A DNA stretch of 64,000 nt, taken from assembly GCA_937905825.1 (NCBI GenBank), contig CALCXM010000192.1, forward strand, positions 1-64,000, given 5' to 3'. The notes under the pieces are model-generated. The model was not told where the DNA came from and made no database searches. It saw only the letters and a program-made list of their open reading frames with translations. This document shows positions 24,216 to 31,967 of the stretch, piece after piece. This stretch comes from an uncultured bacterium. Lineage in GTDB: Bacteria > Planctomycetota > UBA1135 > GCA-002686595. The first letter of the stretch is position 1. Every line of letters begins with the position of its first letter. Made by a program: the position numbers and the translations under genes.

Positions 24216-26960
24216 TCAGGATTCAGCGGCGAGCAATTCGCGCAGTTCGTCGAAGGCGAACTCGTCGATGATCTGAGCCAGCTGCGCGTGCAGCTCCGGG
24301 TGCTCTGCACGAATCTCCTCGATCAAATCCTGCATGGACGAGGTGTCTCCGCGGACGACGCAGGTCGCGAGCCGCTCGCGCCAAGAGTCGCTCAGTTGCC
24401 AGATCCCCTGGCGGATCGCAGCGCTGGATGGAGATGCCTGCTCGGTGACGTTCTCGCGCTCGAAGCGCAGGTCGAGGTGCTGCTCGAAGAGTTCGAACAA
24501 CTCTGACTCTTGGAAGGGCTTGCGCAGCCACGCGTCGCAACCGGCTGCGAGCAGCTTCTGTTCATCGTCGGGCCCATAGGCTGCGGAAAGCGCGATCACC
24601 ACCGGGTTGGCAGTGGGTTGCCCGTCCTCCGTTTGGAACCACTCGTCCTGGGCTTGTCGCAATTGTCTCGCGACCTCCAGCCCGTCCACATCCTCCATTT
24701 GGAGGTCGAGCCAGATCAAGCGCGGCTTCCACTGTTGGATGCACTCGAGGGCCTGCGCGCCGCCGCTGGCTTGTGCCGTCTCGAATCCAATGGCGCCGAG
24801 CAACTGGCCCATCAGATGGCGGTTGTCGTCGTCGTCATCAACGATCAGGACGCGCACGGGCGCTTGTCCAGGTGCCAAGCCGACGACGCGTGTTGCGTTC
24901 CAGGAGTCGACTTGAACACCACGCTTGGAAACGGTCACCGGGATCCGCAACTCAAACTCGCTGCCGCTGCCTGATTGATTTCCAAGGGTCAAATCACCGC
25001 CCATCAGCCGCGCGAACTGGCGACTGATTGGAAGTCCAAGCCCGCTGCCTTCCTGGGCGAAACGGCCCGCTTCCGATTGGCCAAAGGCCTCGAAAATCAG
25101 TTCCATGTCCTGCTCCTCGATCCCGGGGCCAGAGTCACTGACGGTCAGCGTGAGTTCGCCGGCATGCGGGCCTTGAGCGGCTTGGGGCTCGAACTGCACT
25201 CGAACTTTGATGGAGCCCGCAGGAGTCATCTTGAAGGCGTTGCTGAGCAGATTCATCAGGATCTGACGCAGCTTGCGCTCGTCAGCGAATACGAATTGGG
25301 GCACGCTCGACTGGATCTCGAAGCGAAACTCGAGGGTGCTCTCGCGCGCTTTGAGATCGAACATGTCGTGCACCAACTGGAGCTGCTTGCGCAGGGCGAA
25401 TTCCGATTCGCTCAAGGTGGCCTTGCCCGCGTCGACCTTGGACATCTCCAAGACATCATTGATCAGAGAGAGCAAGTGTTCGCCGCTGCGTTCGATGGTC
25501 TGCAAGGAACGCATCTGGTCCCCGGAGAGATTCTCGCTGCGTTCCAAGAAGCGCGCGAAGCCGATCACGGAGTTCAATGGCGTACGCAGTTCGTGGGACA
25601 TGGAGGCCAGGAAGATGCCCTTGGCTTGGTTCGCTTGGTTGGCCTTCTCGCGGGCGATGCCAAGCTCCGAATTTTGTGCGGCAAGCGAGGCCCCGGCTTT
25701 TTTCTTCTGCCGGTAACCCACCCAGATCACCACAATCAGCACACTGCCGAGCAGCAGCGCGGGCAGGGCAAAGAGCAAGGCGTCGCGCTGGTTCTTGATG
25801 GTCGCACCACTCTCCTGGATCTCCTGCTCCTTGAGCCGCAGGGTTTGTTCTTGGCTGGCCAGCGTGAGGGTCTGTTCGGCGAGCCTGCCTTCTTGCTCTG
25901 CGAGCTTGTCCAGGTTGTCGGAGATGTGTTTTCCGAGTTCCTCGACCTCGCGCCGATTGGCCCCGAGCTCGCCGCGCACTTCCGCGATTCTCGATTCGAA
26001 CTCTGGTTCCGTGGCTCGGTTGTGCGCCAGCTCGATCTGTTGAGTCTCGAGTCGCTTGCGATTGGAGGCCAACTGGGTGCGGTAGTCCGCGGCGTCGACC
26101 TTCGTGGCCTCCAAGTCCTCTTCACTCTTGCGCACTTGAGCATCGCTGCGTCGCAGATTCTGCTCGGTCAGATCGAGGGACGCCGTCAGGACCGCCAACT
26201 CTTGGCTGGCGCCTGCAATTTGGGCGGAAAACTGTTGCAGCTCGGCGCCCTGCCTAACCAACTCAAACTCCTGATCGCGGATGGCCGCTTTCTGATTCTC
26301 GACCTCTGACTCGCGCGCCGCTAGCCGACGCTTGAGCCGGTGCAGCTCCTGTTCTGTTTCCTTGTAGACCTGAACTCGATCGAGTTCAGTTCCACCCAGC
26401 CTCAGCAACTCCCGGCCTGGATTCAGGCCCTCGTAGAGTAGATTGACCCGGTTGACCTCGAACTCGAGACGGCCCCGTTTGGGCACCATGTTCAGCATGA
26501 CGCGGGTCAGGTCTTTGCAGTTCTCGGTCACCAGCAGAGTGTTGCTCTTCGCAGTTTCGGTGGCGATCGCTTCGATCTGGTCGTTGAGAGTCTCCGCAAC
26601 GAACAACATGTGGACGTGGGGGGCCTGCTCCAAGTTGTCGAGGCGCACGACCTCGATCGGGCGGCCGCGAACCAGTCTGCTGGGCAAGTTGAGTTCGAGG
26701 TCGGAGGCCAAGCTAGCGTCGCCCCAAACACCCACCCGAAAGGTCTCGATGGCCTCGTCATTCTCCCATTTGATGGCGTTCAGGAAGCGGTAGGCGTAGA
26801 CCGTTTTCGCCTGGCGAACCGTTAGCACTTTGCTCGCGACGCAGGACCCGAGGGTGAGCACCAGCGCGAGTGCGCTGAAGAGCAGGAAGCAGCGCGTCGC
26901 GCCCCAACTGATGCGGCCAGCGCAGAGGCGAGCGAGCCAGGTTTCGGTCCTCACGCTCAT
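24216..26960 (-). CDS. Hybrid sensor histidine kinase with YfiR-like N-terminal domain
   Basis: Order of parts: N-terminal hydrophobic helix (~22-42, with a possible lipobox Cys40); a YfiR-like (DUF4154) domain at ~50-195 (VYAYRFLNAIKW, SNTLLVTENCKD, GRLEFEVNRVNLLYEGL, ELLRLGG); a coiled coil of ~190 residues; a membrane helix ~397-415; HisKA with His456 in MSHELRTPLNSV; HATPase (NLLSNAFKMTPAG, SDSGPGIEEQD, GSGLGLPIS); and a receiver (VLIVDDDDDN, Asp in IWLDLQMEDVDG, KPFQESEL). YfiR in Pseudomonas is a separate periplasmic repressor of the cyclase YfiN; here the same fold is built into a kinase, with the coiled coil linking it to the membrane. Its stop overlaps the next upstream kinase gene by four bases at 26957-26960. 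Confidence 0.87.
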   Translation of the reverse strand: MSVRTETWLARLCAGRISWGATRCFLLFSALALVLTLGSCVASKVLTVRQAKTVYAYRFLNAIKWENDEAIETFRVGVWGDASLASDLELNLPSRLVRGRPIEVVRLDNLEQAPHVHMLFVAETLNDQIEAIATETAKSNTLLVTENCKDLTRVMLNMVPKRGRLEFEVNRVNLLYEGLNPGRELLRLGGTELDRVQVYKETEQELHRLKRRLAARESEVENQKAAIRDQEFELVRQGAELQQFSAQIAGASQELAVLTASLDLTEQNLRRSDAQVRKSEEDLEATKVDAADYRTQLASNRKRLETQQIELAHNRATEPEFESRIAEVRGELGANRREVEELGKHISDNLDKLAEQEGRLAEQTLTLASQEQTLRLKEQEIQESGATIKNQRDALLFALPALLLGSVLIVVIWVGYRQKKKAGASLAAQNSELGIAREKANQANQAKGIFLASMSHELRTPLNSVIGFARFLERSENLSGDQMRSLQTIERSGEHLLSLINDVLEMSKVDAGKATLSESEFALRKQLQLVHDMFDLKARESTLEFRFEIQSSVPQFVFADERKLRQILMNLLSNAFKMTPAGSIKVRVQFEPQAAQGPHAGELTLTVSDSGPGIEEQDMELIFEAFGQSEAGRFAQEGSGLGLPISRQFARLMGGDLTLGNQSGSGSEFELRIPVTVSKRGVQVDSWNATRVVGLAPGQAPVRVLIVDDDDDNRHLMGQLLGAIGFETAQASGGAQALECIQQWKPRLIWLDLQMEDVDGLEVARQLRQAQDEWFQTEDGQPTANPVVIALSAAYGPDDEQKLLAAGCDAWLRKPFQESELFELFEQHLDLRFERENVTEQASPSSAAIRQGIWQLSDSWRERLATCVVRGDTSSMQDLIEEIRAEHPELHAQLAQIIDEFAFDELRELLAAES

Positions 26961-28432
26961 ACCTGGACGCCTGACGCCTTGCGATGAATGAGGCGCTTGA
27001 CCTCTTCCCCGAGACTTCTGAGTTGCATGGGTTTGGCCATGAACGATTGGATTCCCAAGCTGCGCAACTGGCTCTCGTAGACTCCGATCGTTCCGCTGGT
27101 CAGAATGACAGGCACGGCTGGATTGAGGTTGTGAATCTCGCGGGCGAGTTCTTGGCCCGTCATCCTCGGCATCATGGCGTCGGTAATCACGAGGTCGTAC
27201 AGCTGGCAGTCCTGCTGGAAAGCCTTCAAGGCTTGGTGGCTGTTGGTGAAGGCGTCCACCACGTACCCCATGCGTTCGAGCGAGCGCTTGCCGATTTCGG
27301 TCAACTCTGGAGCGTCATCGACAAACAGAATGCGGCCGACGCCCGGTTGCACGTCCGTGTTGTTTTCCGCCGGTTGGGTCTCCGGAAGATCACAGGCCGG
27401 CAGGAAGACGCGAAAGGTGGATCCATTGCCGAGCTGGCTCTCGACGGTGATCGCGCCCGAGCATCCGCTCACGATGCCGAGGGCCGTGGCCAAGCCCAAG
27501 CCGGTTCCTTCGCCAGGCTGCTTGGTGGTGAAGAGTGGCTCGAACAGGTGCGACTGGGTGGCTTCGTCCATACCGATGCCAGTGTCCGTGACCTCGATGC
27601 AGACGTAGGTTCCCGGGGGCAAGTTGTACTCCACGCTTTGGCTGCCCGCGGCGATCAGCTCTGGGCTGGCGGCGATGCGCAGCATGCCCGCGGAGTCCTT
27701 CATGGCGTGGCAGGCGTTGGTGATCAGGTTGAGCAGAACCTGCTGGATTTGCGTTGGATTCGCAAGCACCACGCCGCTCGACGCATCGTACTCGGTCACC
27801 AGAGTCACCGACGGGCACAGGGAGGATCCCATCAGCTTGATCGTGTCGTCCAGCACTGTCGCGATGCGCAACGCTTCCCGGTGTCCCGGGGCCTTGCGGC
27901 TGAAGGCCAGGATTTGCGTTACCAACTCGCGCGCGTGCTCCGCAGCTTCTTCCACGCCGAGCATGGCCTCGTAGGCTTCGTGCTCCCGGGGAACGCTCAT
28001 CAGGGAGAGTTGCGTATGCCCGAAAATGCACTGCAGGATGTTGTTGAAGTCGTGGGCGATGCCGCCGGCCAAGATGCCCAAGCTCTCGAGCTTCTGGGAG
28101 GCTCGCACCTGGGTCTCGAGCACGTTTTGTTCCTGTTCGGCCCGGCGTCGTTCAATGACGCGGCCGACCAAGGTTCCCACGTCGATCAAGACCGAGGAGA
28201 GGCCCGCGTTGGCGGGGCGCTGTTCGACGGTGAAGAATTCGAGCACAGCGGCCACCTCGTCGCGCACCTGTACGGGGACGGCCACGGCGGAGCGCATGCC
28301 CGACTCTGCGGCCAGTTGCTCAAACGCACACTTGGAGTTGCCGAGGTCATCATTCCAACGTAAGCGCTGATCGGCGCAGGCTTTGGCCACCAGGCCTCCG
28401 TCGGCTTGATGGTTGGCGGCGCAGTTCATCAA
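26957..28432 (-). CDS. Hybrid histidine kinase beginning with half a GAF domain (split gene, downstream part)
   Basis: Residues ~1-95 are only the C-terminal half of a GAF domain (GMRSAVAVPVQVRDEVAAVL), followed by the H box AGGIAHDFNNILQ (His127), an HATPase (NLITNACHAMKDS, TDTGIGMDEAT, GTGLGLATALG) and a receiver (ILFVDDAPE, VITDAMMPRMTG, MAKPMQLRSL). The other half of the GAF lies at the end of the preceding gene. The frames differ by one base at the junction TTGATG (28427-28432). A single-base deletion in the genome or assembly would explain this, as would a genuine coupled TGATG stop/start. Translation as a separate protein would start at TTG 28432 or ATG 28429. Soluble; its input is probably the joined GAF. 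Confidence 0.85.
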   Translation of the reverse strand: MMNCAANHQADGGLVAKACADQRLRWNDDLGNSKCAFEQLAAESGMRSAVAVPVQVRDEVAAVLEFFTVEQRPANAGLSSVLIDVGTLVGRVIERRRAEQEQNVLETQVRASQKLESLGILAGGIAHDFNNILQCIFGHTQLSLMSVPREHEAYEAMLGVEEAAEHARELVTQILAFSRKAPGHREALRIATVLDDTIKLMGSSLCPSVTLVTEYDASSGVVLANPTQIQQVLLNLITNACHAMKDSAGMLRIAASPELIAAGSQSVEYNLPPGTYVCIEVTDTGIGMDEATQSHLFEPLFTTKQPGEGTGLGLATALGIVSGCSGAITVESQLGNGSTFRVFLPACDLPETQPAENNTDVQPGVGRILFVDDAPELTEIGKRSLERMGYVVDAFTNSHQALKAFQQDCQLYDLVITDAMMPRMTGQELAREIHNLNPAVPVILTSGTIGVYESQLRSLGIQSFMAKPMQLRSLGEEVKRLIHRKASGVQV

Positions 28433-29139
28433 GTCTCGTAGGCGTTCTGGTCATCCCGGTACAATAGCCCGGTGGACTGCAGGTGCTTGTCATCGCCGAG
28501 GCCCGGAAGGTAGACGTGTCCCACGGACCACTTGGTGTGGATGCACACCAACTCGACCACGTCTCGAATGGCGAACTCCAGTTGAGAGGAGCGACTCGTG
28601 GCGAAGGAGACCTCCTGCAGCAGGAAGAGGAACTCGTTCTTTTCGCGCAGGAGCTCGTTGTTGCGTTGCAGCGACTTCGTGCGTTGATTGACCTTGGCCT
28701 CCAGCGTTTCATTCAGCTCCTCAAGCTGCCGCTGGAGCTCACGGGTCTTCAAGTGGTTTGCGACCCGGGCCAGCAGCTCTCGCTCCTGGATCGGCTTTGG
28801 TAGGTAGTCGCAGGCCCCGCACTCGAAGGCACGCACGAGGTTGAAGCTGCCGACGCCGGCGCTGACGAAGACCACGGGAATCGACTGGGTCTCGGAATCG
28901 GCCTTCAACCGGCGGCAAACTTCGTAGCCGTCCATCTCGGGCATTTGCACGTCGAGTAGGATGAGCTCCGGCGGATCAGCGGCGACCGCCTCGAGGGCCC
29001 GCACTCCATTGACGGCGACGCACACGCGGTAGTCGTGGGCGGAGAGAATGCTGACGAGCAACCGCAGGTTGTCCGGGTTGTCGTCGACGACCAGGATCGT
29101 CGTCTTGGGCGGGGCGGGGGCTGAGTTGTCCTGGGTCAT
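28429..29139 (-). CDS. Response regulator ending in half a GAF domain (split gene, upstream part)
   Basis: A receiver (ILVVDDNPDNLR, phosphoacceptor in LILLDVQMPEMDG, Lys in YLPKPIQE) is followed by a coiled coil (~115-165) and the first half of a GAF domain (SSQLEFAIRDVVELVCIH, then WSVGHVYLPG). The reading frame stops at TGA 28429-28431 in the middle of the GAF. The next gene carries the remainder in the -1 frame. Read together, the two would give one ~730-residue REC-coiled coil-GAF-HisKA-HATPase-REC protein, a standard architecture. The ATG at 29139 is preferred to an upstream TTG at 29169. Confidence 0.85.
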   Translation of the reverse strand: MTQDNSAPAPPKTTILVVDDNPDNLRLLVSILSAHDYRVCVAVNGVRALEAVAADPPELILLDVQMPEMDGYEVCRRLKADSETQSIPVVFVSAGVGSFNLVRAFECGACDYLPKPIQERELLARVANHLKTRELQRQLEELNETLEAKVNQRTKSLQRNNELLREKNEFLFLLQEVSFATSRSSQLEFAIRDVVELVCIHTKWSVGHVYLPGLGDDKHLQSTGLLYRDDQNAYET

Positions 29140-29549
29140 TCCGGTCGCAAGAGGCTGGTGCGCGCCCAAAATCAGGCGGGGAAGGCCTTATCGGTCCGAT
29201 TGTCCTTCGCCTGCGGCTCTCCCAGGTCTGGAATCTGGGAAGCAAAGCGCGTTCATGACTCGTCTCGGGGCGAGCAAAGGACGCTCCTGGGCCCTCCACA
29301 GGGGGCCGGCCTGGGGGGCCGCCTAGGGCCGCTTCTTGCGCGCGGAGCGTAGCTTTGGCCCCCAGGGCCCGACCGACCCTGGGCCCGCGGTGCTCCCCTC
29401 CCTGGCCGGCGCCGCCCCGCTCCATTCCCACAAATGGGGAGGTCCTGGGGGTCCCCGGGGCAGGCTGACGGCTGCATTCGACCGTCCTGCGGGGCAAATC
29501 CTACGCACTCTTGGTGGCCGTGGGGGGGGCAGCGTATGCTCCCGCGCCG
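29140..29549. other. Divergent intergenic region, very GC-rich
   Basis: About 410 bp with no gene I can support. It contains a 7-bp hairpin (CCCAGGG 29361-29367 with CCCTGGG 29377-29383) and a GCGCGCGGAGCGT motif at 29338-29350 that recurs in inverted orientation near 34055. No clear promoter elements were seen. Confidence 0.4.
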
Positions 29550-30392
29550 ATGGGCTACCTCCTCCTGACTTCGCTGCTATGGGCCTTTTCCTTCGGGCTG
29601 ATCAAGGGCCAGCTGGTCGGTCTTGACGCGAACTTTGTGGCCCTGGTGCGCCTCGCCATTTCGCTCGTGGCGTTCCTGCCTTGGCTGCGCCTGCGAGGAA
29701 TTTCTGCCTCCCTCGCGCGCCGATTGCTGGGGATCGGGGCCGTGCAATTCGGATTGATGTACGTGCTGTACATCTCCGCCTACAAGCACTTGGCCGCCCA
29801 CGAGGTCGCGCTCTACACGGTTCTGACGCCGATCTATGTGGTGCTCTTTTCCAAGGCCGGGTCGCGCCCGCGGGCCTTGGCCGGAGCGGCCCTCGCTTGC
29901 CTTGGGGCGGGCGTGATCCAGTGGAAGACCCAGGGCGACCAAGGCAGTTGGGTGGGCTTTGCTCTCGTGCAGGGGGCGAACCTCTGCTTTGCCCTCGGAC
30001 AATTGGCCTACAAACGCATCGAACCGACGTTGCAAGGACGCGCCCCGCACTCGTTCTTCGGGTTGCTCTACCTCGGCGCGTGTCTGCTGGTGGGGCCCGT
30101 CTGCGCGGCCACCACGGATTGGAGCACGTTGACGGTGAGCAGCGAGCAGGCGCGCACCCTGCTCTACCTCGGACTCTTGCCCTCGGGTCTCGGTTTCTAT
30201 CTTTGGAACCAGGGCGCCACCCGTGTGAGCGAAGGAACACTCTCCGTGATGAACAACGTGAAGGTGCCCCTGGCGGTGCTCGTCTCGCTCACGGTCTTCG
30301 GGGAGAGTGCCGCGCCGCTGCCCTTGGTGATCGGCAGCGCGTTGCTCGTGTTGGCCCTATGGTTGGCGCGTCGAACTCACTCGCCGGTGTAG
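29550..30392 (+). CDS. EamA/DMT family permease
   Basis: A 280-residue protein with ten predicted membrane helices in two EamA repeats (LLLTSLLWAFSFGLIKGQLV; later GLGFYLWNQGATRVSEGTLS). It belongs to the drug/metabolite transporter superfamily; carboxylate, amino-acid or metabolite export are typical roles, and the substrate is unknown. I use the ATG at 29550, which opens directly with the first helix. Its 3' end overlaps the convergent sulfatase-fold gene by 16 bp. Confidence 0.88.
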   Translation: MGYLLLTSLLWAFSFGLIKGQLVGLDANFVALVRLAISLVAFLPWLRLRGISASLARRLLGIGAVQFGLMYVLYISAYKHLAAHEVALYTVLTPIYVVLFSKAGSRPRALAGAALACLGAGVIQWKTQGDQGSWVGFALVQGANLCFALGQLAYKRIEPTLQGRAPHSFFGLLYLGACLLVGPVCAATTDWSTLTVSSEQARTLLYLGLLPSGLGFYLWNQGATRVSEGTLSVMNNVKVPLAVLVSLTVFGESAAPLPLVIGSALLVLALWLARRTHSPV

Positions 30393-31696
30393 CCCAGGGT
30401 TTTCAAAATGTCTGCCTGGTCCTGATCGAACTGGATAGAACCCGTCTCGGAAAGCTGCTCCCGATTGGCCTGTTGCTTTTGCGCCTCGATCATTCCCAGC
30501 ATGCGATTGACCAAGTGGCGGTTCTGTCCGGCGATGTTCTCTTGCTCACCCGGATCGAGCTCCAGGTTGTAGAAACGTTTGTGCCCCGTGTCCTCGTTGA
30601 GGATCAGTTTGTACTTGTTGAGCACCACCGAACGCATCTCCCTGACCACATCTCCGCGGGTGTTGGTGCGCATGGCGTGCAACTCACGGTTGCCCCGTTC
30701 TTGCTCGTCCAAGACCTCTAACAGCGAAATGCCGCGGTCCTGCGGGGAGGGGGGCGCACTCAAGAGATCGCGCAAGGTTGGCAGAATGTCCATGTTGCTG
30801 ACGTTCGCCAGGGAGCGGCCGCGGGGACCATCGTCGCCCACGTGCAGCATCAGGGGAATGTTTGTCAGTTCAGAGTAAAGCGTCCACTTGTGCCCCGTGT
30901 GCCCATGGTCGCCGAACTCCTGTCCGTGGTCGGCCGTGAAGATCACGATCGTGTTGTCGTCAAGGTTCAAGCTGCTGAAGACCTCGCGCAGTTTTTCGTC
31001 GACGTTGCGAATCTCGCTGCGGTAGGCAGCGCGATCCATCTCGCGGTCCTCGACGGTCGGTTCCCCTTCGGCGATCCACTGGGCGTGACGCTCGTAGGGC
31101 TCATGGGGGTCCATGTAGTGCATGTAGAGAAAGAAGGGGCCGCCGGACAGCATCTCCTCTTTCCAGGAGAGCACTTGATCCGTGACGCGCCGCGCGCCGC
31201 TCTTGGCGAAGCCCTCCATGCGCTGGAAGCGATCGAAGCCGCTGGCGAAGCCGATCGATTCATCGACGTTGATGTTGTCGCTGACCCCGAAGGTCTTGTA
31301 GCCGCGACTCTGCATGAATTCGGGCAGGGTCTCCAAAGCGCTCGGGATGCGATTCAGTTCGTGGGCGACTCCGTGCAAGCGCACGTCGCTTTGCAGTTGA
31401 AGGTTGTTGACCACCCCGTGCTCATTCGGGTGCCGCGAGGTGAAGATCGAAGCGGTGGCTGGGGCGGTCCAGGAGGACGCAGACCAGGCGTGCTGGAAGA
31501 CCACGCTCCTGCTCGCCAACTCGGCGATGAAGGGAGCCGTTTCGGCATCGCCGCCGTAGGGGGGCAGGTCATCGGCACGCAAGGTGTCGATCACGATCAC
31601 CACCACGTTGGGGGAGTAGTTGGCTTCGACCTCGGAACACGCGGCGGGCAGTGTGAGGGCCAAAGCGAGAAGGACACGACCTGATGTGGAAAGCAT
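30377..31696 (-). CDS. Sulfatase-fold hydrolase or transferase, probable secreted lipoprotein
   Basis: A 439-residue alkaline-phosphatase-superfamily enzyme. Residues 1-20 look like a lipoprotein signal (ALALTLPAAC). The metal site is recognisable: VIVIDTLRADDL near 33-43 and IFTADHGQEFGDHG further on. The segment that in true sulfatases reads C/S-x-P-x-R is SSWTAPATASIFTS here, with Thr77 where the formylglycine Cys should be and no Arg after the Pro. Thr nucleophiles occur in LtaS and EptA-type phosphotransferases of the same fold, so a phosphoester transferase or phosphodiesterase is at least as likely as a sulfatase. The ATG at 31696 starts the signal sequence; no Shine-Dalgarno site is evident. 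Confidence 0.85.
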   Translation of the reverse strand: MLSTSGRVLLALALTLPAACSEVEANYSPNVVVIVIDTLRADDLPPYGGDAETAPFIAELASRSVVFQHAWSASSWTAPATASIFTSRHPNEHGVVNNLQLQSDVRLHGVAHELNRIPSALETLPEFMQSRGYKTFGVSDNINVDESIGFASGFDRFQRMEGFAKSGARRVTDQVLSWKEEMLSGGPFFLYMHYMDPHEPYERHAQWIAEGEPTVEDREMDRAAYRSEIRNVDEKLREVFSSLNLDDNTIVIFTADHGQEFGDHGHTGHKWTLYSELTNIPLMLHVGDDGPRGRSLANVSNMDILPTLRDLLSAPPSPQDRGISLLEVLDEQERGNRELHAMRTNTRGDVVREMRSVVLNKYKLILNEDTGHKRFYNLELDPGEQENIAGQNRHLVNRMLGMIEAQKQQANREQLSETGSIQFDQDQADILKTLGYTGE

Positions 31697-31967
31697 GGGG
31701 GGGGCACGCGTTGGGATTGAATCGTTCCCCGCAAGGGCCTGAAGGCGGACTTCAGTTGCGGTTGGGGGCCTGGCAGCACCCCAAGCCCGGTCTGGGCCCG
31801 AAAACGAGGGAATAGCGCAATTGGGGAATTCTAGCACGGGATCGGCTGATGGGCCATTTGCTGTTCAATTGAAGAGACGTCGGGGCTGCAGCTGAGGGGG
31901 ACCCGATGGGGCCGCCTGCGGGCGCTAGGGGGAAGAAGGAAGGATCCGGCCGCGCTATGCTGTTGCC

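Noticed and set aside
24975-26309. Plus-strand open frame of 444 codons opposite the YfiR-kinase gene
   Set aside because: Antisense to the coiled-coil and kinase core motifs; no family resemblance.
26984-28363. Plus-strand open frame of 459 codons opposite the GAF-split kinase
   Set aside because: Antisense to H-box, HATPase and receiver motifs; His/Gly/Arg-rich shadow composition.
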